DNA from: Schistosoma mansoni
Lineage: Eukaryota > Platyhelminthes > Trematoda > Strigeidida > Schistosomatidae
Length of the DNA stretch: 64,000 nt
Reading direction: 5' to 3'
Assembly: GCF_000237925.1 (NCBI RefSeq)
Contig: NW_017386025.1
Coordinates: forward strand, 2,604,001-2,668,000
Position 1 is the first letter of the stretch. Every line of letters begins with the position of its first letter. Of the stretch, positions 10,814-21,815 are shown piece after piece. The position numbers and the translations under genes are program-made. Below the pieces are notes generated by a model. That model was not told where the DNA came from. It saw only the letters and a list, made by a program, of their open reading frames with translations, and did no database searches.

Positions 10814-11443
10814 CGGCACGCGTTAACGGCAACCGTAGCCGGCGAACACAGCCGTCTGTTATACGTCACGGATGTGACTACGAAAGTTCGCTACCTCGTC
10901 GACACCGGCGCAGAAGTTAGCGTTCTTCCAGCGAATTCCAACGACAGACTTCGCGAGTCTGTTTTAAGTTTACAGGCGGCAAACGGAAAGCCGATCGCTA
11001 CTTACAGTAAAAGGTACGTCTACCTTAACGTGGGTTTACGCAAACCCATACACTGGATTTTCGTGGTTGCAGATGTCTCTATGCCAATCATTCGTATAGA
11101 CCTGTTACAACACCACAATCTACTCATCGACACACGCTCACGAAGGTTAATAGACGGAAACACTAAACTATCCGTTTGCGTAACTCCTTGTTCTGGTTGC
11201 AGGCTATCCCCAGTCACGATTAAGCACACCATAGACCACTCGTATCAATCAGTACTCGACAAATACCCCGGGATATACCAATCGCAATCGAAATTGCCTT
11301 GTGTAACCAGAAATGGTACACATCACATCTCGACTACAGGACCACCTGTATTTTCTAAAGCCCGTCGACTCGCTCCCGAAAAACTTAGCCAAAAACGAAT
11401 TCGACCATATGATAGACTTAGGTATAATTCGACCATCGCATAG
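10814..11443 (+). pseudogene. pol: gypsy protease and start of Pol
   Basis: The open frame carries the aspartic protease active site DTGAEVSVLP (codons from 10901) and the later hydrophobic PIIRIDLLQ block that closes the retropepsin fold. Near 11380-11400 an indel in an A-rich run moves the coding frame, and the reverse transcriptase continues in another frame from about 11313 onward. The protease region itself has no stop. Confidence 0.85.
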
Positions 11444-12400
11444 TCCTTGGTCATCCCCATTGTACATGGTCCCTAAAAAGAACAGCAATGATTAGCGGCC
11501 AACTGGTGGTTATCGGCGCCTGAATGCAAAAACCATTCCCGATCGATACCCATTGCCTCATATTCACGATTTGATAGCTACCTTGAAAAGTACAACTGTC
11601 TTTTCAAAAATCGACTGGGTTAAGGCTTATAACCAAATACCGATGGCACCTGACGACATTCCTAAAACCGCCATCATCACTCCTTTCGGTCTTTACGAAT
11701 TCTTGCGAATGCCTTTTGGTTTAAGAAATGCGGCTCAAACCTTCCAAAGGTTTATAGACGACGTCTTCCGAGGTCTCAACTTCGTACATGCGTATGTTGA
11801 TGACTGTCTCATAGCAAGTCCGGACAAAGAATCACATCTCAAGCATCTGGACATTGTTTTCGATCGACTCCAAAGGCATGGCATTACTGTCAACATTCAG
11901 AAATGCCAAATCGGAACCAACTCCTTAGACTTCTTAGGACACACTATTGACGCAAAGTGGCGGCCATTCTGGATTACCCAGAACCGACCACGATCAAGCA
12001 GTTACGACCTTTTAACGGACTCGTAAGTTTCTATAGACGGTTCATACCTAAATGCGCATCCCTAATGAAACCGTTAACCGATCAGCTTCGTGGAAATGCG
12101 AAATCAATTAGTTTAGACGACATAGCCCGTAAAGCATTCTCCACAGTTAAGGAACACATCGCTAGGGCAACCCTGCTTGCTCATCAGGACACTCAAGCGC
12201 CCATTAGTATCGCCGTAGACGCATCCGACTCAGCAATCGGAGGAGTCTTACAACAATGGGTTAACAACTCGTGGCAACCTTTAGGATTTTTCTCCAGACG
12301 GTTGTTAGACACGGAATCTAGGTACAGCACGTTCGGTAGGGAACTCCTAGCTATGTATTGTGCTGTACGGCATTTCCAACATTCCATCGAAGGAAGATAA
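11385..12400 (+). pseudogene. pol: gypsy reverse transcriptase and RNase H (first part)
   Basis: Reverse transcriptase motifs are in order: MIDLGIIRPS, SPWSSPLYMVPKK, a stop at 11493-11495 where the family has DWRP, YRRLN, DRYPLPHI, the catalytic FSKIDWVKAY, PFGLRNAAQTFQRFID and YVDD (11793-11804). A frameshift near 11955 follows FLGHTIDA. RNase H begins with a VDASDSAIGGVL block, and a TAA at 12398-12400 interrupts it just before FTLFTDHKPLT. The catalytic residues of the polymerase are intact, but the frame lesions disable the gene. Confidence 0.9.
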
Positions 12401-13927
12401 TTCACGCTTTTTACCGATCACAAACCTCTTACCTTCTCTTTAAGTTCATCTTCAGACAAGTACTCACCGCGAGAGTCTCGACAACTCGACTACATTTCGC
12501 AGTTTACTTCAGACATACAACACATTTCTGGAGCAAACAATGTAGTCGCAGACGCCTTGTCTCGAATAAGTTCCTTGGACAGTTTCCAAGGAATCGACCT
12601 TCTTAAACTCGCTCAGCTTCAAAAAGAAGACATTGATCTTCAGCATGATTTATCCTCGACAACTCTTGAACTAAGTATTAAGCAGATGGGAACAGGTAAG
12701 GAAACTTTACTTTGCGACACATCAACAGGTAGGGATCGTCCAATAGTACCAAAACATTATCGACTCAACGTCTTCAATAAGTTGCACAATCTTTTTCATC
12801 CAGGTGTCCGTGCAACAATCAAGCTTATAGCAGAACGGTTTTGCTGGTCTGGCATGAATAAAGACGTGAGGGAGTGGGCACGCTCCTGTGTAAGCTGTCA
12901 GAAATCTAAGGTCATAAGACACAACAAATGTCCCTTAGGCTCTTTCAAAACCCCTGACGTTCGTTTCGACCACGTTCATCTAGATTTGGTAGGACCCTTA
13001 CCCGATTCAAACGGATACTCATATCTCTTAACATGCGAAGACCGTTTCACTCGATGGCCAGAAGCAGTACCTATTAGGGACATTACTGCTGAAACAATGG
13101 CTTGCGCTTTCGTCGAGCGATGGGTAGCGAATTTCGGCTGCCCTTCAACCATCACTAAAGACCGCGGACGCCAGTTCGAATCTGGACTTTTTCGTTGTCT
13201 GACCTCACTATTAGGAATCACTCGCTTCCGAACGACCGCCTACCACTCACAAGCAAACGGGTTGGTAGAACGTTTCCATTGACAACTTAAAGCTTCTTTA
13301 TCAGCTATCAACGTCTCATAGTGGACAGACACTCTTCCACTCGTCTTGCTAGGTATCCGCAATGCAGTGAAAGCTGACATTGGATACACTGCATCTCAAC
13401 TCGTTTATGGAACGACACTCCGACTTCCGGGAGAATTCGTAGATCCTTCGGCTTCTTCATTGAACATGGATCTAAACTCTTACACGAGTAGGCTTACAAA
13501 TGCTATGCGTTCAGTTAAACCTGCTCACACTCGACCTCAATCAACTGATGTTTTCGTTCAACCTGACTTACGACATAGTACGCACGTCTTCATTCGTCGA
13601 GACTCACATCGACGACCCCTCGAATCAGCTTACGAAAGACCCTTCAAATTTCTTCAACGCGAACCTAAGTACTATGTAGTCGATAAGAACGGTACGAACG
13701 ATAGCATCAGTATCGATCGCCTCAAAGCAGCGTACTTAGAAGGAAATCCTAACTACGTCGATTTTCCTTCGGTACAATCAAACGACACAGCTACTACACC
13801 TGTAGTACCCTACACGACAAACGATACACAACTTGATACTTCGTCAACATCGGAAAATAAGCCTAAAACAACGCGTTCAGGAGGAAGAGTAAGATTTCCA
13901 GAACATCTTAACGACTATTGCACGTAG
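12401..13927 (+). pseudogene. pol: gypsy RNase H end and integrase
   Basis: After the TAA the same frame continues with FTLFTDHKPLT, ISGANNVVADALSR and then integrase. The zinc-binding H-X3-H and C-X2-C (HNLFH and CVSC) are present. The DDE core shows HLDLVGPLP, ITKDRGRQF and HSQANGLVERFH, so all three acidic residues are visible. TGA at 13280-13282 directly follows the last of these, and TAG at 13319-13321 is a second stop. The C-terminal tail with TRSGGRVRFPEHL closes at TAG 13925-13927. This closing motif is common in schistosome gypsy Pol. Confidence 0.9.
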
Positions 13928-13929
13928 GA

Positions 13930-14442
13930 CACAACCTAATCTCGAATTCCCTTTTCATTATTTATGATAAAAAAAATATTTTTTTTAATATGCTCATTTT
14001 TTATATATTTATTTGAAAAAACAAAACAAAACATTTTATTTTTTTCGAGCGTATTTATATTTTTTTATATATAAAAAAACAAAAAAAAAACATTTTTTTT
14101 CGATCGCTTTTACGCTGTCGCAAGTGTATTGGTTTATTTTTTTTTTCCACTCATCTTGTGTCCTTACGCAAGTACGAGTGTATTTTCGACATGCACTCAC
14201 ACGTTTTATTTTTCCTCTTTTCCAGCACGGCTGGAAAAGAACGACGAAGTTTCGCAAGGAACCAAAATTTTCATTGTACTTTATTTTCTTATTGCTATGT
14301 TGTACATTATGGTCCCTTAGCGTAAGGAAAGACGACCAGACGCTGCTAAACGAAGCAAGCTATCAGAAGAGTGTTTACCAACGACAAACTCGTTGGGTTT
14401 AAACTTCGGCTATTCACATCTTAGGGGCATCACTACCTCACT
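13930..14442 (+). other. gypsy 3' internal region, A- and T-run rich
   Basis: This untranslated part between integrase and the polypurine tract is dominated by long T and A runs at about 13960-14150. The open frames here are low-complexity Phe/Lys strings. No envelope features (signal peptide, furin-like site, fusion peptide with membrane anchor) can be supported. Confidence 0.7.
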
Positions 14443-14457
14443 AGGGGGGGAGTGATC
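14443..14457 (+). other. polypurine tract
   Basis: AGGGGGGGGAGTGATC-type sequence lies directly before the 3' LTR. This is the usual place for the plus-strand primer. Confidence 0.65.
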
Positions 14458-14785
14458 TGTAGCTGTAAATAATTCCCCAAAATCAATACCTTTCTAAGTG
14501 TTCGACATTGGATGCTGACCACGTAGTTTAAGTGGACTTGTTTAACTGAAGGCTTTCGGTCATGCATCCGTACCAGATCACGTTTCAACTCGGCGTGGGA
14601 CACAGCTCCTACGTTACAATAGCCAGTTAAGAACGAAGTCTCTCGATATATTGATAACGTATCAAATATATCTTTCCTACCTCTTCTCGTCTGACTTCTG
14701 ATTTCTATCGTGCGTAAGAATATTTCAAATATAGAAGGTACTACTGGCCGCTAATTGTCAAATTAGAACACCAGTCGTATCGTCA
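14458..14785 (+). repeat. 3' LTR of gypsy element
   Basis: The repeat begins TGTAGCTG and ends CGTCA. See the 5' LTR for the comparison. Confidence 0.85.
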
Positions 14786-15310
14786 AGGTATTGTCTAAGC
14801 TTCAGTGAAGTATTGGAATAAGTGCTGTATAGTAGTTTAATACTGAAGCTGGAACGTCATTGAATCTGTTGAGCTTCGCTAAAGTGGCTCGAAACTTTCT
14901 AGTAGGAGGTAGTTAAGCATTATAACACAAACTACAACGTATCAAGGAGATTAGGTAGATCTAAAGGACACAGATGTTGAGTCCCGAAGTCAGTATCAAA
15001 TAAAGTACTCTAAGCATATACGTTTCATCATCGACCAATCAATTCTTGGAACCTACTACGATAACAGGTAAATTCTTCACCCCCAACTCACTCACGACAA
15101 CAAACACATAGAAAAACATACCAAGAAAAAGGTACATACTTACATTAGGTCTTCTGTCATCAAAGTAAAGATAGGAATCGGAAGACGTGCTGAAATTTTA
15201 AAAATTACCAATGTAGTCGAGCGGCTACATTACCTTCATTGGACGCTATCAATGACCTGGAACTGAATAGCAACACTAAGAATCGAAGACAACCATACTT
15301 TAGGGCCATT

Positions 15311-15346
<36 letters not shown>
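15311..15346. repeat. (TA)n microsatellite
   Basis: An alternating TA tract is interrupted once by TG. Confidence 0.95.
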
Positions 15347-15549
15347 GCTTCTGTGTCTACTGCAGAGGGCTCAACTGTTTGCTTCTACTTTAGACCTCAA
15401 GATTCTCCTAATCTGAGGCTTGTGTTTGTGTTGGTTGTCATATGTCGCTTAGCGTAGTAAATGTAAGTGCATTTTGCGCTCTTTTCAAATCGTCGACTTA
15501 CCTTTTCCTTTGTTCTTCTCTTTTGAACTCCTCATAAGTCATATACTGA

Positions 15550-17105
15550 CGAAAGCTTCACCTGCACCTGTACAGGACTTTCCGAAGTGGACCTTAGTGC
15601 TGACCTGGTGCTCCGTAAACTGCAGCATATAAGAAATGACACTTCTCCCGGTCGGGATGTGGTTCATTCTGCTGTACTGAGGGAAGCAGCTTCTATCCTG
15701 GCATCACCACTTAGCGTGATGTTTACACACTCGCTAAGCAGAGGCAAACTACCGGAAATTTGGAAGCTGGCTCACATCATCCCAATTTTCAAAGGAGGTC
15801 GACGCAGTGAACCCTCAATCTACCGACCAGTGTCCCTTCTCTTCATACCTTCTAAAATTATGGAGTCCCTAATTTACGACGGTATGCAAAAATACTTATC
15901 ACCCTTAAAGGTCTTCTCACCTCAACAGCATGGTTTCAGAAAAGGTCATTCTTGTATGACCAACCTGCCGACTGCGGTGGATAGATGGACAACCATCGTT
16001 GATCGCAAGGGGAAGGTTGGCGTCATTTACCTGGATTTCTGAAAAGCTTTCCATAGGGTCAACCACGTATGTCTTATCAATAAGCTTAGATGACTGGTTA
16101 TCAAACCCCCTTTGATTGACTGGCTCGCTTCATATCTAGAAAACTGACATTTTAAGGTTAGGGTTAACTTCGCTCTCTCTCTCAGGCTATGGAATGTCCT
16201 AGTGGGGTCCCCCAGGGCTCAATACTAGGACCTCTTCTCTTCTTGATTTACATTAATGATCTTCCTCAACAAGTTTCATCTGACTTATTGCTTTTTGCTG
16301 ATGGTGTCAAACTTTGGAGAGAGATATGTAACCATAAGGATATACTAGCACTTCAGGAGGACCTCACCCGACTTCAAAGTTAGGCAGACGACAACGGACT
16401 TAACTTCAACACTTCAAAGTGCAAGGTAGTCCATCTGAGACATGTTGCAGACTATAGTTGTAACTTAGTAAACTCCTCTCTAGAAGTTTCCCAAGTCGAA
16501 AGAGGTTTAGGAGTGTTGGTACCCTACGACCTGAAGTCGTACGCTAACTGTGACAAAAACACCTTCCAAGCAAACCTTGGGCTGGTAACATTGAAGCGCA
16601 TTTTTGGCCAGTTTGACGGTAGAACCTTCCATATAATCTTCAACAGTTTTATTCGTCCCCATTTAGAGTACGGAACCATAGTATTTCCTCACTCACTCCA
16701 AAAGGATAAGGACACTCTGAAACGTATCCAACGTCGAGCCACGAAATCAGTTCGGGGACTCAAATTCAAACCTTATGAAGAGCGCCTCAAATCACTTAAC
16801 CTTTACCCGTTATAGTACAGGAGTTTTAGAGGTGACATTCTTATGACTTACAGTATCCTTACCACTTCTGGTCATCCACTTAAACATCTACTTAAGCTTA
16901 GTCATAACACTAACCTACGAGGTAACACCCAGAAACTGAAGACCCAACACAGCAGAACTGACTGTAGACACAACTTCTACTCTGTAGGAGTTGTCAAATG
17001 CTAGAATTCGCTGCCGACTAAGGTAGTCTAAGCGACTTCCCGGGAGTCTTTTAAGAGGAAACTTGACCTATTCTTAAGGACTAAGCGTAACATCTTAATC
17101 ATTAT
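15550..17105 (+). mobile_element. CR1-like LINE, element A, left part
   Basis: A 5'-truncated reverse transcriptase is visible: SPGRDVVHSAVLR, LAHIIPIFKGG, YRPVSLLFIPSKIMESLI, QHGFRKGHSCMTNL, VIYLDF followed by a stop, then after a frameshift near 16150-16190 SGVPQGSILGPLLFLIYIND, FADGVKLW (the family has ADD here) and the C-terminal ERIQRRATK-like and SLNLYPL blocks. It has at least seven in-frame stops. The 3' untranslated end is split off: after about 17105 a minus-strand element intervenes, and the tail resumes at 19863. A better kept copy lies at 57660-58620. Confidence 0.85.
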
Positions 17106-17296
17106 TATTATTATTAATGGCTTTATTCAATATTATAATCTGATACAATATAGAATTCTCAGCACGAGTTATTTCAACAAGTTTTTACCAAAAAAAAACA
17201 AAAAAACCTAAAAAAACAAACAAAAAAAAACAGAAAAGGAATGAAAAAGGTTTCAGAAAAACTGAGTTTATACAAATTATCAAATTTGAAACATGC

Positions 17297-18712
17297 TTAA
17301 GAAGACAGGTTATTTACTAGGTCAACTCTAACAGTCTGTTCGTCACAAAGTAAATTTACTAAGTAAGGTATTACAGAACTTTTATAGATTTGCTTGCGTG
17401 CATGGATTTCAATGTATTTACGTCTCGTTCTACCAGAAGATATACAAGGAGAAAGATCTGAATGAAGTGGATGGTTAGTATCTGATAAGATAACACCTGC
17501 TAGGAGTTTGCAGGACTTAAGATGTCTATCCACAAGCATATAATTAATGACCTCAAAAGATTCACTACACACCTTGCAAACTGCCTTCAGCACTCTCCGT
17601 AAAACAGCAAAGTCTTTTCTCAAAAGCCCGGGAAAGAATAATGGAGAACAGTAAAGAATAATAGGTAATATGCAGGAATTTACAAATTGTAAGAGTAAAT
17701 GGCGAGTAATCCCAAAAGCATTCAGCCTCTTTATGTAGTAAGTCAAACAGTAAACTTTTTTCGATAACAGTAAAACATGAGAAGACCAAGAAAGATCAGA
17801 GGAAAAATTAACACCAAGATATTTGACCTTCGACACTGTGTTTATTAAGGAGTCTCCGATGGCACAAGCATTATGTGTTCCCAAAATAGAGTGTAGGTTC
17901 TGTTCATGTCTCAAGCTAAAATTAACAGCTTGACATTTAGGTGGATTGAGTAAGAGACCATTACCAACAGACCACCTTTCAATACGAGATAAAAACTCAT
18001 TCATTTCTATGGGATGTAAGGAGGTAGAAATCAGCATACATACAGCGAGGTCGTCCGCATATTTTACAAAAGTGTTTTCCGTGGAAGATGGCAGATCACA
18101 CAGAAAAAAAGAGAAGAGCAAAGGTGAAAGAACAGCTCCTTGTGGCACACCTACATTAGACAGTAGAGATGTTGAACACTTTCCTTCAAATACAGTGTAC
18201 TGTTCTCTTCCAGAAAGGTAGGAACATAGCCAATCGGTTATCCAGCTGTCAGTGTCGACGCTGATCAGCATGTTAAGTAAGAGGTGTCTTGGAATAGAAT
18301 CAAAAGCAGAAGTAAAGTCCAGGAAAGCGCATCTAACATACTTCTTACCCTTTTCCAACCCGAACACTATATTGTGATGCAGAACAGCAACGGCATCTAA
18401 TGTGCCTCTTTTGCATTTGTAAGCAAACTGATATGGATCATAGTACTCTTTTATTGCAGGTTGAAGTGGTTGTATCAGTAATTTTTTTATTCTTTTAAGG
18501 AAAGGTGAAGTTATTGCAATGAGTCTAAGTTTCGCATTTTTATCACCAGAAGCTTTCTTTGGTATAGGGATTATCTTTATCTTTCTCCACATTTTCGGTA
18601 AGACATTAGTTGAGAAGGATCTGTTAAAGATATTCGTTAATGGATAACATAAAACATCAGCACATTTTTTATAAAGGAGGTTTGGGATACCATCAGGTTC
18701 TAAACATTGGGA
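17297..18712 (-). CDS. element B reverse transcriptase, open frame
   Basis: The frame is open for 471 codons from just after TGA 18713-18715, and the longest M-started stretch is 431 residues from 18592. Motifs in order are KIIPIPKKASG, LRLIAITSPFLKRI, QFAYKCKRGTLDAV, CAFLDFTSAFDSIPR (first catalytic Asp), GVPQGAVLSPLLFSFFLCDL, YADDLAV (catalytic pair), KVKYLGV and a C-terminal thumb-like region with no further domain. The residues needed for polymerase activity are all present. Clade placement (CR1/L2 neighbourhood) is a guess from motif style. The TGA just upstream separates it from the endonuclease part, so this copy could not make the complete protein. Confidence 0.9.
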   Translation of the reverse strand, partial: SQCLEPDGIPNLLYKKCADVLCYPLTNIFNRSFSTNVLPKMWRKIKIIPIPKKASGDKNAKLRLIAITSPFLKRIKKLLIQPLQPAIKEYYDPYQFAYKCKRGTLDAVAVLHHNIVFGLEKGKKYVRCAFLDFTSAFDSIPRHLLLNMLISVDTDSWITDWLCSYLSGREQYTVFEGKCSTSLLSNVGVPQGAVLSPLLFSFFLCDLPSSTENTFVKYADDLAVCMLISTSLHPIEMNEFLSRIERWSVGNGLLLNPPKCQAVNFSLRHEQNLHSILGTHNACAIGDSLINTVSKVKYLGVNFSSDLSWSSHVLLLSKKVYCLTYYIKRLNAFGITRHLLLQFVNSCILPIILYCSPLFFPGLLRKDFAVLRRVLKAVCKVCSESFEVINYMLVDRHLKSCKLLAGVILSDTNHPLHSDLSPCISSGRTRRKYIEIHARKQIYKSSVIPYLVNLLCDEQTVRVDLVNNLSS

Positions 18713-18715
18713 TCA

Positions 18716-19862
18716 ATTAAGTGACTGGAGACATTTTCGGACATCATTTTTAGTGAAACTGGAAACACAAATATTCTTCAGACCCTTGGATATAGGGAGC
18801 ATGATGTCAGATGACTGACGTATAAAGGACTTATTTAAGTCACAAACATTCAGCTGGTTATCGCTTCTAGTCTTCCTGTTCCCTGTAATTTCTTTAAAGA
18901 GTTTCCACATACTTGGAGAGCTTTTACAAGATAGGAGTTTTTGAGTAAACACAGAGTTGAGACGTCTAATCTCTAGGTTTATTTGACCATTTAACTTCAT
19001 TAGTATTTTTCTTCTTGTACATCCATTCTTTCATCCTCCGTAGTAGTTTTAGTTGTGGAGATGTAAGTCGATCAAAACTTAAAAAGGTTTCGGTAGGACA
19101 GCAAATATCAAAACAGAACTTAAGATAACAGGTGATAACATCAGTTGTGTTTTCTATTGAGTCATCTGTAAATAATTCCCAGTTGGTCGTACGAAACATG
19201 TATTTTAGATTTTGTAAATTTCCTTCTGAGTAATTCATGTATATTACTTTTTTGGTATGGTGTATGTGTGTACTCTTTCCATGTTTACCATATACTTTAG
19301 GTAGAACACGAATTATACAGTGATCCGAGCTGGACAATGGAGCACGTTTGCGAGTCACATAGGTACCCACATCATTAATGAAAACCAAGTCTAGATGAGC
19401 ATTCAAACGAGTAGGAAAATCTACTACATTTAGGTGACCTAGTGATGTAAGGAAGCTACAGTCACATGAATTGAAATCACCACATACAATTGAAAGTGAA
19501 TCACTGAAGGCAGTAACGGCGAATTCAGTAAATTTATCAGCGAAGACAGATAGCGCAGATGATGTGCAGTCTGGAGTCATGTAGATATTGGTAACATAAA
19601 TACATTTGTATTTATTTAGGTGTTTTGGACGGCACCTTAAAGTTAGACTGTCAACAAAGTCATTTGAAAACTTGAAACAGGCAAAAGTAGATCGACACCA
19701 GTTAACGTTCACAAAAGTAGCTACTCCGCCACCACAGGTCTTTTTATTGTTTAATCGATCCTGACGATAGATATTAAAATCATGTAATGATACTAAGCAA
19801 TCATCCTGTAAGTCAGTTAACTAAGATTCTTGAATGGTGATGACACCACAATTATTATGAGT
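18716..19862 (-). pseudogene. element B endonuclease and linker
   Basis: The frame opens at the truncated 5' end (GVITIQES, TAG at 19821, then DRLNNKKTCGGGVATFV), followed by an APE endonuclease with YVTNIYMTPDC, SIVCGDFNSCD and the SSDHCIIRV catalytic His block. A frameshift lies near 18970-19000, after which KLFKEITGNRKTR and KNDVRKCLQSLN lead to TGA 18713-18715. The first part of the endonuclease fold is missing. Confidence 0.85.
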
Positions 19863-19994
19863 TATCAATTTCTTTTTTTCCTATTATCGTTAAAACACCT
19901 AGGTTCTTGCATGGATGTAATGATGATCTACTGCTACTAGATACGGAAGCCCGTTAAGCGAAAGCTTCTTCTATTCCGTCCACAACCATTTGAA
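19863..19994 (+). mobile_element. element A, right part (3' untranslated tail)
   Basis: CCTAGGTTCTTGCATGGA and the following GGAAGCCCGTTAAGCGAAAG block match the tail of the copy at 57660-57780. The tail ends at one CCATTTGAA unit; the other copy has two. It directly adjoins the truncated end of element B. Confidence 0.85.
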
Positions 19995-20217
19995 GATACT
20001 CTACATGCTTCCCTAGCATGAAAAGTATTTTCTGACTGAATGCGAACCGCTAAACCTACTATATCATTTTTTCTTTTATACTTTTGTACCCAAAATCCAT
20101 ACAAGTCAGACGTGAGCTGTTACAATATCCGGCCACGAAGATATTGAGTATTGAATCTGAAGGTCATTTTTGGGGGGTCGGGTGAATAACATAGTCGACT
20201 GATGGTAAGAGTTGGTG

Positions 20218-20340
20218 TGATGTATCCTCAATTGTAACTAGTTACGAGATCAAGTCTGCTAAATTGTCAGTATACATACTGACAGTCTCCTGTTTAGAAA
20301 TCTAAGCTCTTAATTTTATAGTGTGCACAATCACACCATG
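20218..20340 (-). repeat. dispersed repeat with central inverted repeat, second copy
   Basis: This matches 6503-6620 in reverse orientation. The TGTCAGTAT/ATACTGACA arms are at 20265-20284. It sits between the end of element A and the start of element C and could belong to the 5' region of C, but the 6.5-kb copy has no such neighbour. Confidence 0.65.
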
Positions 20341-20609
20341 ATTGACTAATGAATACCAAATAATACCCGCTGCTTACCATTAGCGACTTAATCTTAGAAA
20401 ATGGACACAGATTAAAGGGTTCAGGAGTCTTTCTCCGTAAGGACTTACAGTTGGCGGACCGTGTAAAAAAACGGGAAGCCTAAAAAGAACTACAGCTCAG
20501 ATTAGACGCTGGCGAAAAAGACCTGAAAATTGTAAATTTTCGGGTTGTGAGGCTTCGACAGAGGATGATGCCGAAGCCACTCTAAGCGAAGCACGAGGCC
20601 ACTTAAGTA

Positions 20610-21571
20610 GGCTTCGGATCTGTTATACCAATGCCCGGAGCTTACTCAATAAGCTACCGGAACTAGGTGTACAGATTGACTCAACTAGGCCAGACATAAT
20701 CGCAGTCACATAAACATAGCTGACGCCGTCTATAGATAGTAGGGAACTTGATTTTGAGGGTTTTACATTAGTAAGGGCCGATAGAATACAAACACGTAAA
20801 GGAAGGGGAGTAGCTCTATTCATTAGGAATGCTATTCCATTCACCATTATCGACAGTGTATCCCGTGAGAGTGGGACGTATGAATTAGTTAGCTGCCGCC
20901 TGAAATTCAGGGGACAAGAGTTGCTGCTTAGTTTGATCTATCGCAGTCCAAACTGTGAGGTAAACGAGGTCCTGCTAAGCAGTCTCAACACTTTATCACG
21001 AAGTGATCGATGTCTAGTCCTAGGGGACTTTAATGCATCCATGGTGGACTGGGGAAACCTGCGGACTGAATCGTCAACAAATTCCTTCGAACAGGAACTA
21101 GTTGATGCGGTAGTCACATGTGCCCTAGTGCAACACGTGAAGGAAGCAACTAGGTACAACCCGGGTTCTGCATCATCCCTACTAGATATTATATTAACTC
21201 ATTATGAGGATGACGTTGCAAACCTGGATTACATGCCACCCCTAGGCAAAAGTGATCATGCAGTTTTAACCTTTGACTTCCATATAACTGTCGATCACGA
21301 GCACGCCTCAGCTCAATCCAGACCTAACGTCTGGAAAGCCAACATACCAGACATCATGAAATCAGCATCATCAGTAGATTGGAAAATAGACCCAGAGTCA
21401 TCAATCGAAACGGCTTGGGACGTATTCCGGAATTTATACTTAAAAGTTACCGCCCCCACATCCCTTGGACTACACCTAAGGGGCCGAGAAACTCCCCACC
21501 GTGGTTCAGTAGAGAGGTTCGCATCCTTCTCCGTAAAAGAAGGAAAATGTGGGATAGATTTAGGTTACTGA
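20610..21571 (+). pseudogene. element C endonuclease
   Basis: The APE endonuclease reads YTNARSLLNKLPEL, an EFDFEGF-like block, GRGVALFIRNAIPF, LIYRSPNCEV, VLGDFNASMVDW (catalytic Asp/Asn) and GKSDHAVLTF (catalytic His). Two stops at about 20711-20719 fall where the family has an ETWL-type motif. A frameshift near 21560 leads into the linker ORF at 21379-21816. Confidence 0.85.
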
Positions 21572-21815
21572 GGACTGATGAGGCAAAATCTCAGTATCAA
21601 AAGGCTCGAAATACCTGTGCCTCGACCCTCCGTAAGTCCAGAAATCTGTACGAAGAGAAAATCATTAAGGAATCCATAGAATGCCCTAAACGCTTGTATT
21701 CGTATATAAACCAAAGGGCAAAAAGAAGAAGAAATGTTCCTTCCCTATGGGGAGACAGTACTGCCTCATCACTAGTAGAGGACGACTTTGGCAAAGCTCA
21801 AGTATTCTCCAAATA

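Larger units (their letters stand above)
9488..14785 (+). mobile_element. Ty3/gypsy LTR retrotransposon, full length, disabled
   Basis: Two similar terminal repeats (9488-9814 and 14458-14785) bracket a primer binding site, a gag-like ORF, protease, reverse transcriptase, RNase H and integrase in that order, which is Ty3/gypsy. No envelope-like ORF is present. The internal part carries at least three frameshifts and five in-frame stops, so it cannot encode a complete polyprotein. Flanking bases do not form a target duplication (TGCA before, AGGT after). The closest relatives are probably the schistosome gypsy families, but I cannot name which one. Confidence 0.9.
17106..19862 (-). mobile_element. 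non-LTR retrotransposon, element B, nested in element A
   Basis: The minus-strand element ends at 17106 with an AAT-repeat 3' tail and is truncated at its 5' end near 19862. It has an APE-type endonuclease and a reverse transcriptase with only three visible lesions: a TAG at 19821-19823, a frameshift near 18970-19000 and a TGA at 18713-18715. The flanks are the two halves of element A's 3' untranslated region. The intact copy of that region at 57670-57820 shows the empty site. This is a recent insertion compared with its host element. Confidence 0.9.

Noticed and set aside
14013-14402. ORF after gypsy integrase as a possible envelope gene
   Set aside because: It is built from A and T runs (Phe and Lys strings), overlaps open frames on both strands and has no signal peptide, cleavage site or anchor pattern.
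17946-18221. Plus-strand ORF inside element B
   Set aside because: It is the antisense of the reverse transcriptase catalytic region, which is clearly coding on the minus strand.
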